Below, piece after piece: positions 10,409-23,000 of a DNA stretch of 64,000 bases. This DNA is from Phoronis australis. Lineage: Eukaryota > Phoronida > Phoronidae. The stretch spans positions 487,130 to 551,129 of the forward strand of contig NMRA01000175.1 in the NCBI GenBank assembly GCA_002633005.1. The letters run 5' to 3'. The notes below the pieces were generated by a model that saw only the letters and a list, made by a program, of their open reading frames with translations, did no database searches and was not told the DNA's origin. Position 1 is the stretch's first letter. Every line of letters starts with the position of its first letter. Made by a program: the position numbers and the translations under genes.

Positions 10409-11550
10409 GTTGACTTCTAACCAACTGTGGCCCAAATTCCATTGTATAACATCATCGGGATATAAGTTGAGGATACGAAAATACTAGATTTGGCAGTAGA
10501 ACCTCCAGTCGACGAAATGTGCTGGACACGCAGCATGCTTACGAGTTCTCAGTATCTTTGAAGGTCATGGTCATTCGCAACGCAACAATAAAGCAGACGG
10601 CAAAGAGACAATTGTCAAAATGACAGCTATCATTTCGGGACTGTCCTTTGTCTCATCACAGTGCCGGATTTAAAGGGGGCCAAGGGGGCCATGCCCTCCC
10701 TAAAATTCTCCTATATTCCATTTGGCAGTTCGGGGGTGCAAATGTCTGAGGGGCAAAATCCTGGCTAATACTTTGCCCTGCCCCTCCTCCCCAACTCAAA
10801 ATCCTGGATCCGCTCCTGCATCACCAGGTAAAAATCAAATGACACAGGGTTACAAGAATGTGGCGAAGAGTCATGACCCACTCAGATGCAAGCAAATAGC
10901 AATAAAACGCACATAATTATACTAGTAAAACAGAGCCAGTGTGCGGAGCACCTCCGTAACTAACTCTTCACTCAAATTCTCATGATGATATCAATCTCGA
11001 TTCATTCAAACGACAAAGAAATGCCCCCTCAAGATACGCCGATTTTTGTGTAAGACTTCCACCGCTCAACCCATTACTACATTACTACCAATACCACTCA
11101 CTAAAGCCAAGAGCCCCCCCCGCAACTTTCTTCCAGAACTTATTGTTATATTATTGCACAAAACATATTGAAAAGATATGATATTTACTCACTCCATTCA
11201 CGCTTCTCCTCAGCCACAAAAAGTCACCTGTTACGAAACTATTCAGAAATTTAAAATACTTAATATCAAACTGCAGCATCTGTGCATCTCAGCATCGCTA
11301 AAGTTTTAAAATTTTAAAAGCTTTAGAGATGCGTCTTACCCATCACCGCTGATTTTTGTTTCCTTGCGCTATGTAATAAATTTCAATCGTTTAGTTATGC
11401 CTGCCTAGCCATTTTTCATTCTGTATTTTCGGTTCTTTTTTCTTTGTAATGTGGTTTTTCTTATAGTATATTATACCACAGTATTAGCCTCGAATGGCCA
11501 ATACAACCGTTAAATAACCCATTTAGTTATTTAACGGCGTTAAATAACAT
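10409..11550. other. Spacer with no recognised feature
   Basis: No gene, clear repeat or RNA gene is recognisable in this stretch. A purine-rich GGGGGCC tract lies near 10673-10695. Confidence 0.4.
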
Positions 11551-11554
11551 TTTG

Positions 11555-11640
11555 GCGGGAAACCGAGGCCGGTTTCGAACTCGGTCCGCAAGAGTTTCGG
11601 GCCGTCGACTTTACCACTGCACCCCTCAGCGGCTGACGTC
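11555..11640 (-). repeat. tRNA-derived SINE-like sequence
   Basis: On the minus strand an A-box-like TGCAGTGGTAAAGTCGAC is followed about 40 bases later by a B-box-like GAGTTCGAAACC, the internal Pol III promoter layout of tRNA genes. The acceptor arms do not pair properly, so this is a tRNA-derived repeat rather than a tRNA gene. Confidence 0.45.
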
Positions 11641-12208
11641 CCCCGCACGTGAAAATAGAATACTTAAATGAGCACGCGCAACAATCGCATGTTCAGCAAA
11701 CGGCATTGTACTGACATTTATACGCTATGAAAAATAAGACGCAAAATTTCAATAAAAACGACATCTTTAATTCAGTGAAATTTATCTGTCATTTGGTCTC
11801 ACTTGTAAATCATCGATCTCCAGTTTGAATGCGAGTAACCTGTGGTCGAGATGCTTTGACTTGGACATTAAACTGCGTAACCAGTGGTAACTTACTTTAG
11901 CAGACGATATTTTCACGGTGGAAGCTTAGCGTGATAAAATGTGTAGTAAGCTAGAGTAGTTGCATAAAATAAAAACTATTTTACAGATTCACTTTAGTTC
12001 TACTTTGTTTCAATTTTTATTTGGTTCTAAGTAAAAACATTATTTTAACAAGAAAACTGCGTTTCTTGAAAGGTCACGACCTCCAACTTCAGGCCTGTGA
12101 CATAGAAAGTAGTTTCAAAAGCTGAGGCGAGTCGAGAAAGGTAGATCGATTCATTGCAATATTTCTCGTTCAGTATGTGGTATAAATAGATTATTAAATG
12201 TTCTCAGT

Positions 12209-12301
12209 CGTTATCCCCCTTATCTAGAGCCCGAGTGGCGTTAGCCCCGAGGGCGATAATTCTCCAAAATCCACTCGGGCTCTAGAGTACGGGGGATAGC
12301 G
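12209..12301. mobile_element. Short fold-back (MITE-like) element
   Basis: Arms CGTTATCCCCCTTATCTAGA/GCCCGAGTGG and CCACTCGGGC/TCTAGAGTACGGGGGATAGC pair over about 30 bases across a 32-base loop that itself contains GCCCCGAGGGC. There is no ORF. Confidence 0.65.
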
Positions 12302-12388
12302 ACTTCGCCATTCATACATAACGTATTGATTCATTCATCTTTTTCCCTCTGTTGTGCCAACCATACCATCGACTACTACAAGACCCAC

Positions 12389-12400
12389 TCTATCTATCTA

Positions 12401-12435
<35 letters not shown>

Positions 12436-12444
12436 GACTGTCTG

Positions 12445-12482
<38 letters not shown>

Positions 12483-12628
12483 GATCTGTCTGTCTATCTA
12501 TCTGTCTGTCTATCTGTCAGTCTGTCTGTCTGTCTGTCTATCTGTCTGTCTGTCTATCTATCTGTCTGTCTATCTGTCTATCTATCTGTCTATCTATCTA
12601 TCTATCTATCTATCGATCTGTCTGTCTA

Positions 12629-12680
<52 letters not shown>
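12389..12680. repeat. Tetranucleotide microsatellite (TCTA/TCTG)n
   Basis: About 290 bp of TCTA and TCTG units, interspersed as blocks, with a few single-base variants (TCGA, TCAG, TGAC). Because the unit is four bases, it leaves two plus-strand frames open (Leu-Ser-Ile/Val-Cys repeats). These are artefacts, not genes. Confidence 0.97.
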
Positions 12681-12682
<2 letters not shown>

Positions 12683-12689
12683 ACCCAAC

Positions 12690-13200
12690 ACAGGCTTTTC
12701 TCAAGTATATGTTCCACAAACCGAATCATTAAGTTGTCAACGATCTCGTGCTTAGTAAATGTATTGAAACATGACACCTGGCTGATAGCAGTGCCACGTG
12801 TCCTGTCAACACCCTGGCATCAGGGACATTTCGAGCCAAACATAGTAACAGATGAAAAACTACTGAAGTTTTAAGTTCGTCATGTTTTGGGGTGTAATTG
12901 CACAAACTGGTTGATCAAAAGCTTGATTACATCAAGTCAACGATTTTGACTTCTCTTTCAATACTATCTAACTGTTCAAACCTGTGTTGAGTGCAGCATA
13001 GACAATAGTTATTGAATATCTTGGGGGAAATCCTATTTCACACAATGCCGTCGAACGTTTTAATATTGGGACGGTCACAAAAAGCAAGTCGTGAAATAAA
13101 GTTCCCCTTGTTCACTACAGCTATATTGCGGTCTGACTGGAGCTTGTGGGTGTTGTTTGCGGCTTAAAGGAACATTAGTCGCGAGAAAAGTCTTTTCTGA
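12690..13200. other. Spacer with no recognised feature
   Basis: Unique-looking noncoding DNA between the microsatellite and the next SINE-like sequence. Nothing supportable is seen. Confidence 0.4.
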
Positions 13201-13204
13201 AATC

Positions 13205-13295
13205 AACCACAGCGCGGAATCGAACCTGGATCCCCCGGGCACGGTTGCAGCCACACGCTCTGTCCTTTCGCAGCTAAATCCCATTCGGTAACCAG
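13205..13295 (-). repeat. tRNA-derived SINE-like sequence
   Basis: The minus strand has a B box AGGTTCGATTCC (complement of 13216-13227) and, upstream of it, an A-box-like TAGCTGCGAAAGG (complement of 13264-13276). The spacing fits a tRNA-derived Pol III promoter with a long variable region. No cloverleaf with paired acceptor ends can be drawn. Confidence 0.5.
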
Positions 13296-13989
13296 TAAAG
13301 TGTGAAAGTTACCGGTCTTGATTTCAGCGAAAGTCTGGCGGACAACATTGAAAATTAATTTGAGTAATAAAATCAAAAAACAATAACGGAGTTTGTTCTT
13401 TAACAGCTCTGATCAAAGCAAAAGCTCCAAGAACTCAATGCCACCCACAAATAACCACAACAATACGTTTTTCGGAAATCAAACCGAATGTCCCTCTAAT
13501 CATGCGCTCATTCTCCTTTCACTAGTCATTTTGGGTGCGACGAAACAGCGGTCAATGTAACTTTAAATCAAGTCTATAAGCCCCTCGCTCAATACTTGTG
13601 ATGCAATGTTGGTATTCGCTTGATTGTGGGTTATTAGATTCAAGGAGAACGAACGAAAACTCCTAATGTGCTTTAACTCATGTAATATTATGACCAACAA
13701 ACAATAAAAAGAAGAAAGAGAGTTTTTAACAGCGCCAACCCCTTCTTGCCAGGAAACCATCGCCCTGCCACGACGAGTTCCTTGAAATACAACAGCGAAT
13801 TACAAGTCACAAATAATGTAATTACGGTAGATTTAACAACTTTGGAATCCAATTAACACCGAAATCACTGGTAGGTGATTACAGTTTGACACGCGTTGAG
13901 GAATTAATTAAGAGATAATTGTTCCCTGTTACACGTTCATTACACAACAGCACTATGGAAACACCTCGACATCATGATTTTCAGTGCAA

Positions 13990-14005
13990 CAGCGCCATCT
14001 GCAGG
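13990..14005 (-). promoter_or_regulatory. CTCF-core-like site just upstream of the cyclase start
   Basis: The minus strand reads CCTGCAGATGGCGC, matching 13 of 14 positions of the CTCF core consensus CCASYAGRKGGCRS (T for A at position 3). It lies about 55 bases upstream of the guanylyl cyclase initiation codon. Recognition is by eye; binding is inferred. Confidence 0.35.
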
Positions 14006-14060
14006 TCATTAGTTGTCGATGGGTGTCTTAGCTCCCAGAAATCGTTTTCTTGTTTCAGTC

Positions 14061-17000
14061 ATGAGACGCAGCGTTCCCGCTGTAATCACCGTGATTTTTG
14101 TTTTATTTATTTTTAATAAAAGTGTTCTGGCGAGGCGGTTCAGGCTTGGAGTATTGATTCCCACTACGGGCCCGTGGCCCATAGGAAAGACTTCCGCTAG
14201 CGCGGCACTCATAGCAGTGGATAAAATCAACATCGACCCAAGCTTTACCATGCTACGACGGGACAACCACACAGTCGACTTCGTCTGGCGGGATACAAAG
14301 TGTGACGCTAGCACTGGATTAAAGCACCTCGTCGACATTTGGTTAAAAAGAGGCGCTGACGCCCTTATTGGTCAGTAATACGGTAAAGCTTCCTGTGTTC
14401 GAAATTATTATATGATAGTTCTACATCAAATGCATTACGTAAAACTTAAAAGTTTTAATTTCAATTAAACGTGAACCATTATTCAAGAAAAAACACACAC
14501 TTAATACGTATTTGAAGTGTTTACTCGAGTGGCAATAACTAATATCTCATTTGAGATATTTTTTTAATTTTTGAACCTGTTCATATGGGGTGAAACGACG
14601 TAGGATTAGCTTTTAAACAGGTGTTACGGTCTTCTTCTTTGTTGCCAAAACAATCAAAGACGTCAAGGACACTTTGAACGAAGAAATGAATCGTATTTCT
14701 GTCTGCCTAGTAGGGAACAAGTTGGCACTGAATGACGGCAAAAACGATGTTATGGCTATTGGTAGCCAACAGAAGCTGACTGTGTCATCTCCAAAACTAT
14801 TAGTTATTACTGTAACATGAACGTCGCCCAGACAAATACAAACATCTGGATGTGGTGATTGATTATAGGTTATCGTGGTACCAGTATGTCGCTTACGTTT
14901 CTAAAAAGTGTCTCAGCGTATTGTCCGGAAGTACGTTGATTAGAGTATTCTTCTGACCCTATACATTATTCTGAACTTACCGCATTTGGTCAGTGTGGTG
15001 TCGTTTGGGAAAACTGTGTGGAATACCTACATGAAAGTCTCCAAAAACACCAGAACAAGGCTAGAAAACTTATTCTTAGCAAATGTCAAAGTTCTGATTT
15101 TCTTAATTTTCTTTAACGGTGCAGGCAGCCTGGATGCGTGCTTTCATTTTAAGCACGATGGTTTACAAATCTCCACACATCTTGTTATCTTGCTACGAAA
15201 TTCAAAACAGGAATTCCCACAATTTCAGTATAAGAGCGAATGTTACAGGCTGCTTACTGCAACGAAGTCCTAAAACAACTACACGCCTACAGAGGTAGGC
15301 CTACTGCGTGGAGACCACTGTCGCGAATTCGTCCAATGTCTTCATCTTCAAAAGGTGTTGCTACGGCTTTCGGAGCAGTAATCCTTAGCTTGTGCCGTCC
15401 TGGTTCCAGTGGTTATACGTTGCAATTACTTCTTTTACTGATATTTATGTAATTGTATATAGTACTTTATTTATATTAATACTTTAAATACTTTGATAGT
15501 ACTTGTCTGCTTCGTATGTTAACTTTAATACGTTGATATTTCCTGTTGAACCTACTTGGATGATCAACACATCTTCTGAAGTGGACCTAGTGTTTTACAT
15601 AAGTTTAAATAAATAAATAATTATAATTTTAATTTAGTGATACAATCAATTGATTTGATAGGACCAGCGTGTGACGCTATTTGCGAGCCGGGTGCTCTTC
15701 TGGCGGCCGCATGGGAAATTCCTATGATCAGTTACGGGTGCATTTCCACCATTCTAAGTGACAAAGAGACGTACCCAACTTTCGCCCGCACACTACCGCC
15801 CAGTGAACACCTGGATTATATCATTTATGCTATTGCTTCACATTATAACTGGACGCGAGTCGCTCTTGTACCGTCTTCAGCCTATCATTGGACATTGTCG
15901 GCCGTTTTCTTACAGGTAGGTTTTCCAAAAGCAGTTCAAACGGAGAAAAGCAAGCACGTTTCCAGAGAGACGATAACACTGCCTCGATGAAACCAAAAAC
16001 AATGAGAAAATGTGTAACAATGTAGAAATTTAGGTATAGTCGCAGGCTCTACGCTAAATTTGTCCTTTTGTTCTAATAGGACAACAGTTTTCATTTAAAG
16101 ACACTAAAAACCTGCCAGGGAATTTCACTTTTGATTCAGAGCTCTTACTGTTCTAAATCTAGTCTTAGCTTAATGTTTTTGTTTGATGATAGATGATTCA
16201 CAGTTTTTAGGGTTTGGGGACTACAGCTGTACATGCTAACATATCAAAAACTCATTGTCGCAAGTGAACGTACTGTGTGTGATTTCGAGCAACAACGTTC
16301 TTTCCTAGAAAAATCATCTCTAAACCGTGGAAAGAGTTAATAAGATGATACCAGTTTTATAATCGTCAAAATTAATTGTGGAAGGTGGCTTTATGACAGA
16401 GTTTAATCGAGTAGTCCCTCTCTCCTTGTCGGACGTTACATCTGTTCGAAAGCGAAATGTTTGCTTTCGGGACATTGTATCTCAGCTTGATCTTTCCTGA
16501 CCATCCTTCCCACGGCACCCAAAAGGATCAAACACCTTGAAAGTAGGATTTCTATCGTTCTTTATTGTAACACGGGCTAATTTAATTAGGATTTCATATT
16601 TAAATCCTGGTCCTAATCAGCAAATTGACTGCCATGACACACGTCTGTATGAAGATATGTCACCAGTCATCATCCATGGGTATTATATTTCATAGGTGCA
16701 AAATCCAATAACAAAAATGAACTTGGCAATTATTTTAATATTTGAAATGAGCAACAGTTTTTGTCTGTTGATGACAGTTGCGAAGATGTAACTTGTCTTA
16801 TTACGCGACTAATATCTCTGTACGTACCTGCGAGTTTCCGTGTTTATTCGGGATGAGTTGCGTTTAAAACCTTGTTTTCATACCAGGACTCGTTAGAGCT
16901 GTGGGGACTGGAAGCCATTTATGTCAGCATGTTTGAAGGTCACATCAAGGAGAAACACACGACACGAAGCGGCAAGTCGCACAAACAGATTTTGATGGAG

Positions 17001-20000
17001 GTTAAGGAAAGAGCCAATGGTAATTAGAAACGTCGCACTTTAAATGGTATTTGCAGGTTACTAATAGGCGCGTACTTAGAGGGTGCACATGTAGTCCTAT
17101 ATGCTGGTTTGTGAAGCTGCGTCTATATCACGAAGTAGGACCAAGCGCTTATGTGCGAAACACATGAGCAAAAACCAAAGTGCAGCTTTTGAAATTGCGC
17201 GTGGGTGTAGCTTGACTTTTCCGCTACAAATGACAGAAGCTGACGTATATTCAGCTAAGCATTTACTGCTTAAGTGGCAAATAGGATCAGATATAGCTAT
17301 TTAAGACACGTACGTGTATTGGAGAGCCACCTGCACACTTTAAGCGAAGCGTAGACGCATGCTCTAAACACTTGAGGAACTTTTTAAACAAGTATTTTTC
17401 TGTTTGCAGGCACATGTAAGCCTAAAGTCATTCATATACTGTGAAGTGGTATGAAAGTTGTGTTTTCAGAAATAAATTTTGTGTCGAAACTGACCAGCCG
17501 CAAATCGCTGCATTGTGGCAAGTCGGCACTGTAAGGTCTCGCGAGGTACGTCAAAAGGAAAAGGTCACCTTTTGACAGGCATTTTATAATTCCGCATTTA
17601 CCCTTGTCCACGTAAAATGCTTCATTTAGTGAAGATCGTAAACGCGAAAAGTCACCAGTGAGTTAAATATCAGAGCATTCTCTCCAGGGAGTACACCGTT
17701 AGCATATCAATACTTCCGAATAATAATCTTATAGAAAGTTTTTTTCCAAATCCATGAGTAACTCAGAAACTCTTCATTCGAATCCTACTGTAACGAAAAG
17801 AAGCATGAACGACACATTTACGGATTACATGTATATCGCTTTAGCTTTGCTTGACGAGAAACTGGAAAACAGATATAACGAGAGAGCCAGGGTGCACCAA
17901 CAAAAATAATAACTAAACTAAAAAAGTCATGGAAAACAGTGTGTCAAACAGTAATAAATTGGTTCTACTTTATGTCTTACATAACAATTTAGAAGTGGCC
18001 GAATATTTGAAGGTTTTAGAATGTGAGGAATTTAGAAGGAATTCATCAAAACTCCGATGTTCAAACCATTTTTTTGAAATCGAACGTGGAAGACGGTCTG
18101 TTGATCGCGAGCTAAGAATTTGTCCATTCTGCAAAAATTCATTGTATATGAGATAGAAGATGAGTTTCATTTTTAACTCGGTGCTCGTCGTATCGCGAAT
18201 TTAGGTAACTGCTTATCCCACAGTTGCATAACTGTAATTACTCTGACTATTTGAAGATCATGAGGTGTGTTCACTAGTCTTCCCTGAAAAGTTTAGCAAT
18301 GTTTAAAAAGACAGCATTCCATATCAGAAGTCTTCTGTAAATACTCTCATGCGTCATATTTGTTTGTTTGTTGTGTGATGTACTATTGGACCGGCGGCCA
18401 TCTATGTACAAATATAAACACAGTAATGATAATTATTATTATTATCATCACCGTAAATACTATAATTATTCCCATTATTATAATTAATGATAAGATTATA
18501 ATTACCATCATTAAAATAGTTTTATTATTCATTATCATTATTACTTCCATCCAATACAGTGTTTTTCCTCTTGTGTTACCCGGGAGACGCTCGTGATTTC
18601 ATGATTCATGCGGCTGAGTTAAACATGTTGGACGGTCGCTATGCGTTCTTCACCACGGAGATGGTATACTCATCCTTCCAGGGGGTTCAGACGTGGCAGG
18701 GTGATGACGGGAAAGACGATCAGGCGCGATTGGCCTTAGAAGGTACGCTGTGCTAGTAGTGCTTTTCTTGGAGGGTGTACACAACTGATAGGCGCAGATT
18801 TATCACATCCATTCGAGTCTTTTCAAACGTACAGGTTTAATGAAAATAATCTCCTCTCGAACTCCAGGAATAAAGATGCCCGTATTTGCTTTTGCAATAA
18901 TTGAAATTATGACGTGCATTGTCTGTTCGCCAATGGTTTCGTTTCGCGTGACTTCAACACACACGTTGTTTTTACTGAGAGGCAATATCGTTATTGATAA
19001 AAATTTCTCAATAGCGAAATGTGATTAGAGAGTGTTAGAAATGAAGGCGAACGTCTTAGAAAGGTCAATTATTGAAGTAGTGTAAATATTCAATGACTGT
19101 GTTTGTTTTTAAATGTGCAGACTACCTGCCCATTAAGCGAGTTACGGTTATAGTGGTTTATAGAAGAGACGTGACGTCAGAGCACAGATTTACACAAAAA
19201 CGCTGTTTTTACGGCTTATTGTTGGTGAAAAACGGCCTGCCGTGCCTGCTATTGGGCTCGCCAGACAAACTATCGGAAATAATAACATTTATCCACCGGA
19301 AGTATCACTGGGCTTCTGTTACTTTCAATAAATCTGCAAAGTGTAAATTTTGATACCTTAGGTACAATAGACATCACCGTCTATCAGCCGAGAGAGCAAG
19401 GAAGCTACGCAAATTTCATTGCCGAAGTCAAGCGGCGTATGTCCGATGAACCTTTGAACTTGCCGTTTCCAACTGGAGAGGGCGTAAGTCACCAATTTGA
19501 TGAAATGCTGAAATTACCGTCTTGAGAGGATTCATGAGGACTTTTCTATGTAAACTAATCACGCCAACGTGTAAAAAGAATTTTTCCCCTCAACAGGCAG
19601 TCTACCATATGAAATTTAAGGTAATGGAACACTTAATTCCTTACGTTTCCTTACTCAAAATCGTTTTTAGAGTTTTCTAAATTATCGCTTCGTTTTCTAT
19701 CGATGCAATATTTTATTTTCATTTTACAGCAAATAAAAAACTCTTATATAGCCCCATGCAAAAGAGGAGCTTTTTACAAAAGATTACTCAAGGAGTCGTT
19801 GGAGAACAATACATACAGTATAGTATGTGAATGCTTCAACTGAATCCGATGAATCTGAGAGGTTCCGAAGTTAACCAGATTTGGCCATTTCTCTAAGGTC
19901 CTACGTTACCTTAACTAAGGAGATTCCAAGCGCACTTCTTGACTAATTTTGCACTAGAGTACCATTAGAAAACAGTTGTGATAAATGACTGCATACAAAT

Positions 20001-23000
20001 GAAGTTGAACCGGATTCATTGACCAATTACTGCCACATTCAAGTCTCTGTCTAAAACAAGATGGAGGAGAACAATATCGACATAATACCTCCACTGGTGA
20101 AAATGCCCGTGTTCTGGATTCTCATTTTTCTAGACAGACAGTCATGCCCCGTTACTGTACGACGCGGTGATGTTATATGCTGTCGCTCTCAACAAAACAA
20201 TAGCCGAAGTCGGTGACGTAGAGAACGGAACGGAAGTTAGTAAACGCCTCTTCAACATTACATACCCAGGTAAGGAGAATTAGAACTCACTACAATTTTC
20301 AATTACTAAGATTTGCATTAGTGACTAATTTCTGAGTTCCTAATTTTTACCGGTTTTATGTTTTCTGCTTTATTAGTGCAGTTCTCGGAACATACGACTT
20401 TATTGGGCTTATGAATCCGTATATCAAAATTGGTCACAGCTTCACCAAACGATACTGACGTTACCACACCCAGTGTGTTAATTTGTGGCTGTTGTATTTG
20501 TGGAATTTTGTTGAAGAAATTGAGATTTCATTGGGGAGGGGAAACGTGACGAAATTAGGGACCAGAAGATTCAATGGGGGTCTTGAAGTCACGGTCTGTT
20601 ACTTCACACACACGCACAAGCACACGCATACGCACACACACACTCTCACTACTGGTGACCGCTCGTATACATGAGACATGTAAACATGCCCTTCGGCTTC
20701 GGCTTACCCCTCGGTTATCCCTTAGGCTATGATTACGTCCATCGAAAAAGCAACGCATTGGCATTCGCACAGATAATCCTAAAAATTCCTCCTCGCTGAT
20801 TCTATAGACATATTTTTTCACTCGATCGTTTATGCCATGCTTTGAACTTTGCTTTCATGAGAAATTGTACCGAAAGTCAGGTTTTCTAGTGATGCACCCC
20901 AATAGCCAGTTGTCATAGTATCCCACACATTACCACGTCTTCCTTATAGTACTGAATAGCCGACTATCTTATGACAGAGTTGACGTAACAACTCACTCAA
21001 ATCCATGAGGACTCATCAGGTGAAAACAAAAATGGTCAAAAGACGAGAGATTTCCCAGGGTAACCTTGAAAAGTTATAGTTTGCGAGAAAAAAATCAACG
21101 GAAGGCAGTAGGTATATGTGTGGGTATCATTTTTTTTTTCTATATCATGTAAGTTTCACGAAAACGTGAGATGAATAAATAAACACAAAGGTTCATTCAA
21201 AACCCGTACTATCTTGTTAGCATGTTTGACCGCAAACGCATTCTGGGAACAAGTGAGTCATATTTTCTATGCAGGAATTTATGGCAAGGATGTGGAAATT
21301 GACAAGAACGGCAACAGGTTCCCGAATTATTTGCTAAAGAACGTCGTAAACGGCTACTTTGTGGAGGTCGGCCTCTACAACGTATCGTGAGTGAACGCAT
21401 GTCCTTTTCAATTTGTCCGTGAGCATTTTCAACTACCGTTTTACTTGATTCACTTCAGAGGTCTGACCAGTGCATAACTCACCAAGCAATGGCGACTATT
21501 ACACGTACCTCTATTACCTTTTGCCCCATGTATGTGCCTAGTCCTAGAGGTGTTAGTACTACTATGTTATGTCGAAACTTCATGTTGGTGACTATTATAT
21601 TGCCTTCAACCCGATGAAGGAAAATCTATGCACAACAAAAATGTTATTTTCGCTTAGTGTCGCCTACCGCTCGGCTTTAGAGAAACTTTATGTCCAGATA
21701 TCCATCACATGTGGCTTAAATTCTATCATGCAGCCTAGCTCATAATCGTATCGACGATGAAGTTTCGGTAAAGAGAAAAGCACCCTTGCAGATAAGCCGA
21801 ACTAAATATTCTACAATTTTGTGAACAAGCCTTTGCAAAGCACTAACGATGTTGTGTTCCTTCTGTTTGGATTCATAGCTTCAATAAAATGGAAAACGTA
21901 TGGATTAGTTTTCTTATTTTATTGCCAATTTTCTGAACTTAATGTGCTTTCGGCTTTTTTACTAATAGTCACTGGACCCTGAACTGTAGGACCTCTAGAA
22001 AGGGTTTTGTGAGTACTTTTGCCTGTCACTTTTATGTTGACGTTTCCAACTCATTCATAGGTGTACTTTTCAAATCTAAAATATTCCCAATTTTAAACCT
22101 GCACAATTTTATGTAATTTGCCAACGTGTTTAGTGAAAAATGATAGAGTTGAACTGGTGTTTAGCCTCTTCAGTCAATTTCCAAGTCTTTTAAAGAGAAG
22201 TCAAGTTGAAGATGAATGACGAACTGATAGTCTGGTCTGGTGGACGTCGAACACCACCTACCGGTCGACCCAAATGTGGCTGGTATGGAGAACTGTGCGA
22301 AACTAAGCATAGCAACGTGGGTAGGTTGTTGAATTGAAGTCCAAACAAAACTTCTTTAAGGTTAAAAGGAAATCGCAAACGTCAAAGACAGATAATTTAA
22401 CTTTTCGGCCACAAATAATCCCACTGAAGCAATTCAGTACACAGTTTGACCATGGTAATTTGGATCGTTAACTTCCTGTAGAAAAAAACAAAGGATCCCA
22501 CTCATAAACATGAACCAAAACAGTGGTTTACAGAAATGTTGCTGCGTGGGGCTTAAAATTATCCACACTTTTAACAGGATGAGCAGTTGCAAAGACTGGC
22601 AACTACTGTGCCACAAAATATTAAAACACCCGGCCGCACTCAAACCACCTCTTCATCAGCAGTAAGCAATTTTCGAAATAACTGGAGGCGAAAACCATCC
22701 ACGCTCATTTGCCTTTCGATCTAATGTTCCAAATATCGGTACGTTCAACAGAACATCAAGTAACTGGCTGGGCCATAATTTTTGTGTTCGTTTTATCATT
22801 AACTTTTAACGAGTTAAAAATCAAACAATGACCAATTTTATTGTTACCAATATGCTTGTTTTTCAGATATGATCGTTTCAATATCAGTGGTGTCGCTTTT
22901 TGTTGTTGTCTGTATAACAGTGGCGTCTGTCTTGTGCACACGGTAAGAGTTACAACAAATGACATAAAAATTGCATTTGACGATTGATCCTAAAAATCGC

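Larger units (their letters stand above)
14061..22320 (+). other. Cyclase exons 1-9: signal peptide and ligand-binding ectodomain
   Basis: Residues 1-24 form a signal peptide (MRRS, then a hydrophobic [14 protein letters not shown] core, probable cleavage after VLA). The mature N-terminus [15 protein letters not shown] is the classical first strand of the ANF-receptor/periplasmic-binding-protein fold. Exons 1 and 2 join in [16 protein letters not shown], the conserved disulfide-containing loop. [33 protein letters not shown] and [19 protein letters not shown] follow in the family order. Sequons (NHT, NWT, NKT, NGT, NIT) suggest glycosylation. The ectodomain ends with a Cys-bearing [10 protein letters not shown] segment just before the membrane. 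Ligand identity cannot be read from the sequence. Confidence 0.9.

Noticed and set aside
12326-12874. 182- and 126-codon plus-strand frames of Leu-Ser-Cys repeats
   Set aside because: Pure product of the tetranucleotide microsatellite, open in two frames because the TCTA/TCTG unit lacks stops.
18360-18596. 78-codon Ile-rich frame upstream of cyclase exon 4
   Set aside because: It is the ATT/ATC simple repeat read as protein. The real exon starts at 18560 in a different frame.
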